A DNA stretch of 64,000 nucleotides from Bacillota bacterium. GTDB lineage: Bacteria; Armatimonadota; HRBIN16. The notes under the pieces were generated by a model. That model saw nothing but the letters and a program-made list of their open reading frames with translations, did no database searches and was not told the DNA's origin. The DNA is taken from NCBI GenBank assembly GCA_023511455.1, contig JAIMBJ010000003.1, positions 1-64,000 on the forward strand, written 5' to 3'. Shown piece by piece: positions 14,982 through 22,361 of the stretch; position 1 is the first letter of the stretch; every line of letters begins with the position of its first letter. Made by a program: the position numbers and the translations under genes.

Positions 14982-15863
14982 CTACATGTACCGCTTAAAC
15001 AGCTGCTCCACGCTGGCGTTCTCGGTATATGCCTGCTGCTGGATGTGGGCGAGTTCTTCATCCAGTGTGGGGCGCTCCACCCGATACAGGATGCCGACGG
15101 GGAACGGATTCTCTTCCTCCGCCAGCCGCAGCGCGGCGTACTTGTCCGTCGGGTCGTGCGTTTCGGGGATTTCGTATACTTTACCTTTATAGTGGTCGTA
15201 GGTCTGCACCTTGTTGAAGGTCACGCATGGGCTGAACACGTCCACCAGCGCGAAACCGCGATGCCGGATGGCTTCCGAAATGAGGCGCGCCAGATGATTG
15301 GGCATGCCGGAGTAACCGCGCGCCACGAAGGTGGCTCCCGACACGATGGCGATTTGTAGCGGGTTCAACATGCCCTCTACGTTGCCAAAGGGGGTGGTCT
15401 TGGTCACAAAGCCGTGCGAGCTGGTGGGTGAGGTCTGTCCTTTCGTCAAACCGTAAATCTGGTTGTTCATCACGATGTAGGTGATGTCGATGTTGCGTCG
15501 GGCGGCGTGGGGGAAATGCTCCATGCCAATCGCGTAGGCATCGCCGTCCCCGCCCACTCCGATGACCGTTAGTTCGGGGTTTGCCAGCTTGATGCCTGTT
15601 GCTACCGGCAGGATACGCCCGTGTACTCCGTGAAAGCCGTATGTCGCCACGAAGCTGGGCGTTCGGCTGGAGCATCCGATACCTGAGACCAGCACCGTCC
15701 TGTCGGGATCCAGATTCAGCTGGCTCATGGCTTTCAGCAGGGCGTTCAGCACGCCATAGTCGCCACAGCCGGGGCACCAGATAGGCTCCAGATGGCTTCT
15801 GTAGTCCTTCGGCTGGCGCTGGACGGGCTGGGTTTGTATGGATAAGGTCTGTGTCTCTGCCAT
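14982..15863 (-). CDS. korB: 2-oxoacid:ferredoxin oxidoreductase, beta subunit
   Basis: Thiamine-diphosphate-binding subunit of a 2-oxoglutarate (or related 2-oxoacid):ferredoxin oxidoreductase, which makes acyl-CoA, CO2 and reduced ferredoxin, or runs in reverse. The 293-residue protein shows IWCPGCGDYGVLNAL near residue 28 and the ThDP motif GDGDAYAIGMEH with NNQIYGLTKGQTSPTS downstream, as in KorB. A GAGAGGAG site precedes the start, 15 bases after korA. It is the second gene of a two-gene operon. Use of 2-oxoglutarate rather than another 2-oxoacid is inference from overall resemblance to KorB; no separate delta ferredoxin subunit is present. Confidence 0.9.
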   Translation of the reverse strand: MAETQTLSIQTQPVQRQPKDYRSHLEPIWCPGCGDYGVLNALLKAMSQLNLDPDRTVLVSGIGCSSRTPSFVATYGFHGVHGRILPVATGIKLANPELTVIGVGGDGDAYAIGMEHFPHAARRNIDITYIVMNNQIYGLTKGQTSPTSSHGFVTKTTPFGNVEGMLNPLQIAIVSGATFVARGYSGMPNHLARLISEAIRHRGFALVDVFSPCVTFNKVQTYDHYKGKVYEIPETHDPTDKYAALRLAEEENPFPVGILYRVERPTLDEELAHIQQQAYTENASVEQLFKRYM

Positions 15864-15878
15864 TCTCTGTCTCCTCTC

Positions 15879-17615
15879 TCACATCCGGGCAACGCGGATG
15901 ATTTCTTCTTTGATTTCTTCCGGGTCAAAGGGCAAACCCGTATCCTTCGCGTAGGAAAACGGTTCGATATTCGTTTGCGAACGCAGATAGGCGGCGAATT
16001 GACCGGTAAAGTTCTTTTCCGGCACCAGCACCCTTTTGACCTTGCTGGCGAACTCCTCCATGCACTTCACCGGCAGGGGCATCAGCATCTTCGGGTACAG
16101 GGCTGCCGCCTTCACGCCTTCCTGTTGCGCCAGCTGAATGGCTTCGCGGATGACTCCCTCGGTGGAACCCCAGCCGATGATGCCCACGTCCGCCCCCTCG
16201 GGCTCGCCCCACACGCGCACAAACTGTTCCGCATATTGCTCGCCGAGGTGTTGTAGCTTGCGGAATCGCTTGGATTTCATCGCCTGCAGGTTTTCGGGCG
16301 TGTAGGTGGGGTCGCTCCACTCGTTATGCTCGATACCTGTCGACATATAGGCTTTGTGTGGCACGCCGGGTATCGCCATGGGCGAGACGCCGGTTTCTGT
16401 GATGGCATAGCGGGCGTAATGGCCATTGGTGCTGACATCCGGCATGATGCGCTCCCAGCGCGGCACGCGCGCCAGATCAGGCTTCGGGATGGTACAGCGA
16501 CGGTGCGCCAGCGACTGGTCGGACAGCACGATGACCGGCAGCTGGTAGCGCTCGGCGATATTGAAGGCGTGCTGAATCAGATAGAAACAGTCTTCCACGC
16601 TGGTCGGCGCCATCACCACGCGCGGCGACTCGTTGTGCACGCCATACAGGGCGATATTCAGGTCACCCTGAGAGGTCTTCGTGGGTAGACCCGTGCTTGC
16701 GCCTCCCCGTTGTACGTCCACAATCACCGCCGGGATTTCCGCCTGCGCCGCGAGGTTAATCTGCTCGACCATCAGCGAAAAGCCGGGTCCGGATGTCGCG
16801 GTCATGGCGCGCTTGCCCGCGAAGGACGCACCCAGAACAATCCCCAGCGACGAGATTTCGTCTTCCGCCTGGATAACCACTCCACCAAAGCGAGGCAAAA
16901 CCGGCGCCAGCACCTCCATGATGTCCGTCGCAGGGGTAATGGGATAACCCGCGTACACGCCGACCCCCGCATGGATGGCTCCCAGCGCTATCGCCTCGTT
17001 GCCGTTGATGATGAGGCGATCGGGGTTGCCCCTGTCTATGCCCGCGAGCAGGGGAGTCCACCGGTCTATATGCTCGGAAACGTAGTGGTATCCCGCGTGC
17101 AGCGCCTGATAGTTTCTCTGCACGACCTCTTCGCCTTTCCGCTTGAAGGTCTGCTCGGCAATCTTTTCGCCCGCTTCCACCGGCGCGCCAAGATAGCGTA
17201 GAATCACCCCCAGTGCCACCATGTTCTTGGTGAGTATCGAGCCTGTCTCTTTGGCTATCGTGCCAATGGGAACGGGGATCACGCGGTGGTTGGGCAGGTC
17301 ATGGGTGGGCACATTGTCGCTGTCGTAAATCAGCGTGCCCCCCGCGCGCAGCGAGGCGATGTTGTCACGATAACCCTCCTCGTTCAGTGCCACAAATACA
17401 TCCACACGACTGCCGTAGGAGAGAAGCACGTGGTCTGCAACACGCACCTGATACAGCACGGTGCCCCCTTTAATCTCGGCAGGATAGGTGCGGAAGGTGT
17501 ATACTTCATAGCCCAATCGCGCTAACGCCGTCGTTAGCATCTCACCGAGGCTCAGCACCCCTTCGCCCGACTCTCCCGCCAGGCGCACCACAAAGTCTGT
17601 TCGTGAGCCTTCCAT
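15879..17615 (-). CDS. korA: 2-oxoacid:acceptor oxidoreductase, fused gamma-alpha subunit
   Basis: Partner of korB. Of its 578 residues, about 1-185 are the gamma domain (VVRLAGESGEGVLSLGEM, TYPAEIKGG) and the rest the alpha domain, with GYPITPATDIMEVLA around residue 215 and QAEDEISSLGIVLGASFAGKRAMTATSGPG, the pyrimidine-binding region. The gamma-alpha fusion is standard for this two-subunit class. The ATG at 17615 has an AAGGGG site; an in-frame start at 17669 falls inside the likely promoter and is rejected. The pair connects central carbon metabolism to ferredoxin, and so possibly to the NAD-linked hydrogenase encoded at 21.7-27.2 kb. Confidence 0.92.
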   Translation of the reverse strand: MEGSRTDFVVRLAGESGEGVLSLGEMLTTALARLGYEVYTFRTYPAEIKGGTVLYQVRVADHVLLSYGSRVDVFVALNEEGYRDNIASLRAGGTLIYDSDNVPTHDLPNHRVIPVPIGTIAKETGSILTKNMVALGVILRYLGAPVEAGEKIAEQTFKRKGEEVVQRNYQALHAGYHYVSEHIDRWTPLLAGIDRGNPDRLIINGNEAIALGAIHAGVGVYAGYPITPATDIMEVLAPVLPRFGGVVIQAEDEISSLGIVLGASFAGKRAMTATSGPGFSLMVEQINLAAQAEIPAVIVDVQRGGASTGLPTKTSQGDLNIALYGVHNESPRVVMAPTSVEDCFYLIQHAFNIAERYQLPVIVLSDQSLAHRRCTIPKPDLARVPRWERIMPDVSTNGHYARYAITETGVSPMAIPGVPHKAYMSTGIEHNEWSDPTYTPENLQAMKSKRFRKLQHLGEQYAEQFVRVWGEPEGADVGIIGWGSTEGVIREAIQLAQQEGVKAAALYPKMLMPLPVKCMEEFASKVKRVLVPEKNFTGQFAAYLRSQTNIEPFSYAKDTGLPFDPEEIKEEIIRVARM

Positions 17616-17667
17616 GTTTCCACCCCTTTGTGTTGTAGGCAAGAGCCACATTGCATCTGCGATTTCC

Positions 17668-17673
17668 ATTATA
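17668..17673 (-). promoter_or_regulatory. -10 box of the korAB promoter
   Basis: An exact TATAAT reads leftward at 17673-17668, 53 bases upstream of the korA start codon, giving a leader of about 46 bases. No good -35 hexamer lies at the right distance, so an activator or an unusual -35 may be used. Confidence 0.45.
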
Positions 17674-17773
17674 CCGCATCCCCTGTGAAGTGGATATTTT
17701 TAGCTATGCCAAATAACTGGTGTTTACATTCTACCGCAAATTCTGACTTCTGCAGCAGTCCCACGGCTTATTG

Positions 17774-17782
17774 TGGTATAAT
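17774..17782 (+). promoter_or_regulatory. Extended -10 promoter of the fluoride-controlled operon
   Basis: TATAAT (17777-17782) is preceded by TG and one base (17774-17776), the extended -10 arrangement, and no clear -35 box is seen. Transcription would begin near 17789, about 10 bases before the riboswitch aptamer. Confidence 0.6.
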
Positions 17783-17798
17783 AGAAGCGCACAACGTA

Positions 17799-17866
17799 GA
17801 GGGCGATGGAGGTCCGCCCGCCCTTTGAGTGAAAGGGCGAACCGCCGATTTGGCTAATGGCTCCTG
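17799..17866 (+). promoter_or_regulatory. Fluoride (crcB) riboswitch
   Basis: The RNA contains the hallmarks of the fluoride aptamer: GGGCGATG (17801-17808), a GAGG arm, CGCCC (17815-17819) able to form the conserved pseudoknot with GGGCG, then ACCGCC...GGC forming the small stem and TAATGGCTCC closing the outer helix. Compared with the short Thermotoga aptamer, an extra hairpin (GCCCTTT/AAAGGGC, about 17819-17838) is inserted after the pseudoknot strand. The 3' arm ATGGCTC is shared with the terminator that follows, so fluoride binding would prevent termination and switch the operon on. Recognition is by eye from the known consensus. Confidence 0.85.
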
Positions 17867-17891
17867 TTCGTGTGAACAGTGAGCCATTTTT
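17857..17891 (+). terminator. Riboswitch-controlled intrinsic terminator
   Basis: ATGGCTCCTGTTC (17857-17869) pairs with GAACAG (17874-17879) and GAGCCAT (17881-17887), with a 4-base loop and one bulged T, followed directly by TTTTT (17887-17891). The 5' arm overlaps the last helix of the fluoride aptamer, the standard expression-platform layout for an ON switch. Confidence 0.85.
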
Positions 17892-17910
17892 GCGTTTATG
17901 AGGGTGAATG

Positions 17911-18543
17911 ATGCATCTGCCGGAGGTGGCACTGGAAGAGGCATTGCGGGAAGGTGAATGCGCCCTGTGCTGGCTGGCGCATCGGCACCTGTTGCGCCGG
18001 GTAGACGCGCTCTTCAGGGAGCATGTCAACGACCCGCTATGGCGGCAATCTCTGCGCGAAGGTAAGGGTTTGTGCACCTACCACGCCGCGCTGGTGCTCT
18101 CACGGGCAGATGTGCTGTCCCTGTCGATCATCGCCGAAGACGTGCTGGCGCACGCATCGCTCACTGCCCCCTCCGAACGGGCGCGCAGCGCGCGGGATTG
18201 CCTTCTATGTGACGCACAGGCGCACGATGTGGCGCAGGCGGCAAATCTGCTGACACAGCTGCTTCGTCAGGTAGAATGGCGGGCACACTATGAGGAAAGC
18301 AAAGGGCTTTGCCTGCCTCACCTGCGGAGTGTGTTGCAGAGCGCGACGCCGGAAGTACAGGCGTGGCTTATCGCCAACGAGAGGCAGCGATGGCAGACCA
18401 TGCGGGCGCAGCTGCAGGAGGTCATCCGCAAGCACGACTACCGCTACCAGCATGAGCCGTGGGGCGATGAGGTGGGCAGCTGGAGGCGGGCGATTCACAA
18501 ACTCTACGGCGTTTTTGCCGAGGAGGTGCACCATGAACGATAG
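17911..18543 (+). CDS. Cysteine-motif protein under fluoride riboswitch control (DUF6062-like)
   Basis: A 210-residue, largely helical cytoplasmic protein of unknown function. It has two similar halves, each with a paired-cysteine box followed by a Cys-x-x-His box: GECALCW then GLCTYH in the first, and CLLC then GLCLPH in the second. This duplicated C-x2-C ... C-x2-H pattern looks like two metal sites and recalls the DUF6062 family, an assignment I hold loosely. The ATG at 17911 has AGGG six bases upstream; an ATG at 17908 is an alternative. It is the first gene after the fluoride riboswitch, so it should be induced by fluoride; its role in fluoride stress is unknown. Confidence 0.8.
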   Translation: MHLPEVALEEALREGECALCWLAHRHLLRRVDALFREHVNDPLWRQSLREGKGLCTYHAALVLSRADVLSLSIIAEDVLAHASLTAPSERARSARDCLLCDAQAHDVAQAANLLTQLLRQVEWRAHYEESKGLCLPHLRSVLQSATPEVQAWLIANERQRWQTMRAQLQEVIRKHDYRYQHEPWGDEVGSWRRAIHKLYGVFAEEVHHER

Positions 18544-18988
18544 TCACCGCAGACATCTCTTTGCCCTGCTGGTGCAACTGGAAGACACTGTCAGCCGTAT
18601 CACGCAGGCGGGCTGGATGGGTATCTCACCCTCTGGCGGCGGGCAACGGCTCACTCCTCTGCCCCCTTCACAGTGGCGGATGCTGCAGGAAGCCCTCGAA
18701 AGATTGGTGGACAGCTACCACGATGCGCTCAGCCGCCTGGTTCCCGACCTGACCAAGCAGCACGACCAGCCGGAACCGATAGAGACCACTTACTACTGGC
18801 TGCGGTTACTGCTGGGTAGCCTGCACGACTCGCTCCTGCCCGAGCTGGACCCCGAACGGTTTGAGAAGCGGTACGGCAATTTGAGTGAGGAGGAACGGGA
18901 GGCGCTACGTCGGTTACAGCGCACCGTCGAGCGCGAGCTGAAACATGTGCAGGACATCGCACAGATGCACTTTCTGCCGAAACGATAA
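18533..18988 (+). CDS. Hypothetical helical protein, second gene of the fluoride operon
   Basis: A 151-residue protein I do not recognise. It is predicted helical and charged, with a central YYWLRLLLGSLHDSLLPELDPERF and a C-terminal EEEREALRRLQRTVEREL stretch that may form a coiled coil. No signal peptide or membrane segment is seen. Its ATG lies 11 bases inside the end of the preceding gene and has an excellent AGGAGG site, so the two are translationally coupled and probably work together. Control by the fluoride riboswitch is inferred from the operon layout. Confidence 0.75.
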   Translation: MNDSHRRHLFALLVQLEDTVSRITQAGWMGISPSGGGQRLTPLPPSQWRMLQEALERLVDSYHDALSRLVPDLTKQHDQPEPIETTYYWLRLLLGSLHDSLLPELDPERFEKRYGNLSEEEREALRRLQRTVERELKHVQDIAQMHFLPKR

Positions 18989-19006
18989 GGAGGATTGTAG
19001 AGAAGA

Positions 19007-19670
19007 ATGAACGTTTGGTGGACGGCGTTTATCTGGGTAGCTCTGGCGCTAGCCGCATCGGTGGTTTCCATCCGTCTGGCGCTGAGCGTTGCGCTGGCGG
19101 AAATCCTGTTCGGCGTGCTGGGAGGCAACTTGCTACATATTCAGACCAACGAGTGGATTAACTTTCTGGCAGGGCTGGGCGGTGTGTTGCTCACCTTTCT
19201 GGCAGGCGCGGAAACCGATTGGCGCGTGCTATGCAGCGAGTGGAGGGGGGCATTTGCGTTGGGAATGCTCTCTTTCTTGGCTGCGCTGGTCGCTGAAGTG
19301 GCGGTGGTTCGGTGGATCCTAAGGTGGGCATGGAGTGCCTCGCTCCTTGCGGGTGTGGCACTGGCGCCTACCTCCATTGCCATCGTATACACCGTGTTGG
19401 TGGATACCGGCATGAACCACATACCTCTGGGTAGACGGATGCTGATCGCCTGCTTTCTATCCAACCTAGCTGCGATGGTGCTGTTGGGCTTGGTTTTTAC
19501 CAAACCGAGCGCGTGGCTAGCGGACATCAGGGGCATTCCACATTGCACGAGCGGGTGTTCGGTAGCACGGCATCTTCGATTGTCGCGCACGTGCCCTGTC
19601 ATGTGCTGGTGGTGAAATGGGGCAGGAGCCGAACTGCCTGCACGAGAAGCTGTTTCCAACGCTGGCAGAG
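19007..19670 (+). pseudogene. Broken cation/proton antiporter with UspA tail
   Basis: Codons from 19007 encode about 170 residues of the N-terminal membrane part of a CPA2-type Na+/H+ antiporter (LALAASVVSIRLALSVALAEILFGVLGGNLLHI, FLAGAETD, ALAPTSIAIVYTVLVDTGMN). Near 19525 the frame leaves the family sequence. In another frame, about 19513-19615, the sequence matches the end of a universal stress protein domain (GHSTLHERVFGSTASSIV, then PCHVLVVKWG). Intact antiporter-UspA proteins are far longer, so several hundred codons have been deleted at the junction, leaving a frameshifted remnant. Na+/H+ antiporters and UspA proteins are known members of fluoride-riboswitch regulons, so the gene has decayed in its expected location. 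Confidence 0.75.
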
Positions 19671-19684
19671 GAGGCGTATGCTTC

Positions 19685-20854
19685 GTGAAAAAGCTGTCGC
19701 GCCCGGTGTTTTTCGTCGTCCTGCTGGGGCTGGTGAGCCTCTGCGCAGACATGACCTACGAGGGCGCACGCAGCATCACCGGACCCTTCCTGGGTACACT
19801 GGGCGCGAGTGGCGCAGTGGTGGGCTTCGTCTCCGGGCTGGGGGAGCTGGCAGGCTACGCCTTGCGCCTGGTCTCGGGCTACCTCAGTGACCGCACCCGC
19901 CGCTACTGGCTGCTGACCTTCACGGGCTACACAGTGAACCTTCTGGCAGTGCCCTTACTCGCGCTGGCTGGACACTGGTTGCTGGCATCCACGCTGATTG
20001 TGGTGGAACGGCTCGGCAAAGCCATCCGCACTCCGGCACGCGACGCCATGCTCTCCCACGCCACCCGGCAGATGGGGCATGGCTGGGGGTTCGGTCTGCA
20101 TGAGGCGATGGACCAGATAGGTGCGGTGCTGGGACCACTGATTGTCTTTGCTGTGCTTTCCTATCGCAACGATTACCGGCTGGGGTTTGCCGTGTTACTG
20201 GTACCCGCGTTACTGGCGTTGATGGCGCTCACTGTAGCCAGGCTGCAGTTTCCCCGTCCGCAGGAGCTGGAGTCCAAAGCGGTTCCCCTGCAAACGCGCG
20301 GCTTCAGCCAGACCTACTGGCTGTATCTGGGCGCGGTCGGACTGGTGGCGGCAGGCTATGCGGACTTCCCCCTGATGGCATATCACTTCGGCAAGACAGG
20401 TGTGGTGGCATCCAGCCATATCGCGCTGTTTTATGCGCTGGCGATGGGTGTGGATGCCATCGGTGCGCTGGTGCTGGGACGGCTTTTTGACCGCATCGGT
20501 TTTTACACGCTGATTCTCGCGACGGTGATTTCCGCCGGATTTGCACCTCTGGCGTTTCTGGGCGGATTCTTCGGAGCCGTCTCCGGGGCGATTCTGTGGG
20601 GTATCGGCATGAGCGCGCAGGAATCGGTGATGCGGGCGGCGGTGGCGCAGCTGGTTCCCTCCGAACGTCGCGGCACCGGTTTCGGTGTCTTTCACACGGG
20701 CTACGGGCTGGCATGGTTTATCGGCAGTGCATTGATGGGCTGGCTGTATGACCGCTCGGTGCTCGCGCTGGTAACCTTTTCGGTTCTGACGCAGGTGGCG
20801 GCGATGGTCGCGTTCATGGCTCTGGCGCGCGGGCACAATCGCCATCTGCACTAG
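19685..20854 (+). CDS. Major facilitator superfamily permease
   Basis: A 389-residue transporter with about twelve membrane helices and a short N-terminus. Signs of the family: GLGELAGYALRLVSGYLSDRTRRYW in the loop between helices 2 and 3, and the matching GRLFDRIGFYTL motif after helix 8. MTYEGARSITGPFLG near the start is typical of an MFS group often annotated only as permease; the substrate is not known. It starts with GTG at 19685, supported by AGAGGAGG 10 bases upstream, so it could be the last gene of the fluoride operon. Its 3' end overlaps bioY on the other strand by 41 bases. Confidence 0.85.
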   Translation: MKKLSRPVFFVVLLGLVSLCADMTYEGARSITGPFLGTLGASGAVVGFVSGLGELAGYALRLVSGYLSDRTRRYWLLTFTGYTVNLLAVPLLALAGHWLLASTLIVVERLGKAIRTPARDAMLSHATRQMGHGWGFGLHEAMDQIGAVLGPLIVFAVLSYRNDYRLGFAVLLVPALLALMALTVARLQFPRPQELESKAVPLQTRGFSQTYWLYLGAVGLVAAGYADFPLMAYHFGKTGVVASSHIALFYALAMGVDAIGALVLGRLFDRIGFYTLILATVISAGFAPLAFLGGFFGAVSGAILWGIGMSAQESVMRAAVAQLVPSERRGTGFGVFHTGYGLAWFIGSALMGWLYDRSVLALVTFSVLTQVAAMVAFMALARGHNRHLH

Positions 20855-21425
20855 ATTGCCTGCTCTGTGCCAGCAGTTTCCGTCCCCATGGCAGCAGCGC
20901 GGTCGCAACCAGCAGCTTGGCAACGTCGCCAGGGATAAAGGGCAACAACCCCAACGCCAGAGTCCGCTCTACTCCGACAAACACTGCCAGCCAGGGCAAG
21001 CCAAACAGGTAAATGATAACGTTGCCCATCAGCATCGCCGCAAGCGCCGTGCCATACTGGCGATCCCAGCCGCGCTCTGCCAACAGTCCGACCGCATACG
21101 CTGCTGCCACAAAGCCAAACAGATAGCCTCCAGTGGGCCCCAGCAGGTGCGACACTCCTGCTGCTCCTTTAGCAAACACCGGGTATCCGACTGCGCCTTC
21201 GGCAAGATAAGTCACCGCACACATGCTGGCGCGACGACTGCCTAACAGTACAGCCATCAGTAGCACCGCCAGCGTCTGCCCGGTGATAGGGACGGGGCTG
21301 AACGGTAAAGGTATCGCGACACGCGCACTCCATGCGATGAACAATGTGCCCGCAAGAATGCAACCGATGTCGTATATCAGAGCATACGGTTTAGCCACAG
21401 GACGAAATGCATCAGCAACGGTCAT
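20814..21425 (-). CDS. bioY: Biotin transporter BioY
   Basis: S component of an ECF-type biotin importer, or a solitary biotin transporter; inner membrane, 203 residues with six hydrophobic segments. The family signature is clear: PLPFSPVPITGQTLAVLLMAVLLGSRRA near residue 40, and LLGPTGGYLFGF near residue 90. The ATG at 21425 has AGGAGG upstream. No ecfA or ecfT gene and no biotin genes are nearby. The C-terminal 14 codons overlap those of the MFS gene tail-to-tail. Confidence 0.92.
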   Translation of the reverse strand: MTVADAFRPVAKPYALIYDIGCILAGTLFIAWSARVAIPLPFSPVPITGQTLAVLLMAVLLGSRRASMCAVTYLAEGAVGYPVFAKGAAGVSHLLGPTGGYLFGFVAAAYAVGLLAERGWDRQYGTALAAMLMGNVIIYLFGLPWLAVFVGVERTLALGLLPFIPGDVAKLLVATALLPWGRKLLAQSRQSSADGDCARAPEP

Positions 21426-21588
21426 CCAAACCTCCTAGGATGGGCGCGGTTACGCTGTGTCTCAATCATTACGCGCCAGCCGTCGGAAACCCTGCTTGAA
21501 AGCCTCGATACCCTGTTTCCTCCTGCTGACGACACTCACAGTTGCCGAAAATATACCGGTTAGAGCGACGGAATGGGTGTGCCCGTGA

Positions 21589-21753
21589 GATTCAGCGAGA
21601 GGACGGGGTTCCCTCCAACAAAGGGCTATCGATGACCTGAAAAAGGCGGATGCCTCCACCAGCCGCGATATGACCCTGTATTTTGTGACGGCGGGCAAAG
21701 TGTTCGAGGCGGCGATACGCACCCTATCCCACTACACTCAGGCGTTGTGGTAA
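21589..21753 (+). other. Gap between bioY and the hydrogenase genes, with an orphan reading-frame fragment
   Basis: The 312-base gap 21426-21737 holds no complete gene. From 21589 to the TAA at 21751-21753 there is a 54-codon open stretch whose end (AIDDLKKADASTSRDMTL, then LSHYTQALW) reads like ordinary soluble-protein sequence, but it has no start with a ribosome binding site. It may be the tail of a deleted gene. It overlaps the end of the protease gene on the opposite strand by 16 bases. Confidence 0.2.
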
Positions 21754-22253
21754 TCGAGCAGCCGGTCACCTTCCAGAGGTAATGAGGGCTGGCTCGCACC
21801 GCCAGCGGTGCGAAGCACAAAACGTCTGATCATAGCCGTCGCCCGTTCTACAGCCTTTTCCACTTCGGGCGACAGCCTCTCCTGGTGTTCGAAATGCACA
21901 CTTTTCACGGTGAGCAGGTATGCCTGCGCCGGAGCCGAACCGTACACTGCCTGCGCAATGAGGCACAGCTCGGCGGGACCTGCGGAATGAGTGAAAGAGG
22001 CGTTGGCGGAGGGTGTAGCGGCGACGGTTTCCCAATCCAGCTCACCCACGGGTTCACCCTCTCTCGCGTCGACGAAAACGGCTACGCGGCATTGACTGAG
22101 CGGCTCGGCAAGGTCGGGAGTCAGCTGGTGGCAGGCGATGACCTGTACACCTTCCACAGGTTCCTCGATCAGACGCTCTGCAACCCACCAGCCGAAGCCG
22201 TCATCTTGCCGGAGGGTATTGCCGTAACCGATGACCAGAATGGGGCAGGACAT
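21738..22253 (-). CDS. [NiFe] hydrogenase maturation protease
   Basis: Endopeptidase of the HyaD/HybD/HoxW type that removes the C-terminal extension of the hydrogenase large subunit once nickel is inserted. The 171-residue protein begins PILVIGYGNTLRQDDGFGWWVAERL, with the nickel-sensing acidic residue in the D-D-G-F-G segment, then VFVDAREGEPVGEL and a conserved FTHSAGPAELCLIAQ histidine. I chose the ATG at 22253 (AGAGG upstream) because the extension to 22325 is unlike the family and overlaps a hairpin repeat. Its substrate is HoxH encoded just upstream, whose cleavable tail is visible. Confidence 0.88.
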   Translation of the reverse strand: MSCPILVIGYGNTLRQDDGFGWWVAERLIEEPVEGVQVIACHQLTPDLAEPLSQCRVAVFVDAREGEPVGELDWETVAATPSANASFTHSAGPAELCLIAQAVYGSAPAQAYLLTVKSVHFEHQERLSPEVEKAVERATAMIRRFVLRTAGGASQPSLPLEGDRLLDYHNA

Positions 22254-22278
22254 GTTTGCCTCTGGACACCTGTTCGCG

Positions 22279-22343
22279 TGGAGGGCGAGGCTCCTGCCGA
22301 GCCTTTTGGCATTTTTCCGGCTCACCGGCAGGTTCGCCCTCCA
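22279..22343. repeat. 65-bp interrupted palindrome between hoxH and the protease gene
   Basis: A perfect 10-bp outer stem (22279-22288 with 22334-22343) is followed by an inner CCTGCCG/CGGCAGG stem and a GAGCC/GGCTC stem around an AT-richer loop. It fills most of the 108-base gap between two genes of the same operon. The form suggests a dispersed extragenic palindrome (REP- or MITE-like). Confidence 0.6.
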
Positions 22344-22361
22344 GGTGGTAGACCTATCCGA

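Noticed and set aside
20814-20854. Overlap of the MFS and bioY genes considered as a frameshift or misassembly
   Set aside because: Both C-termini look natural, both frames are intact to their stops, and short tail-to-tail overlaps are common in compact genomes.
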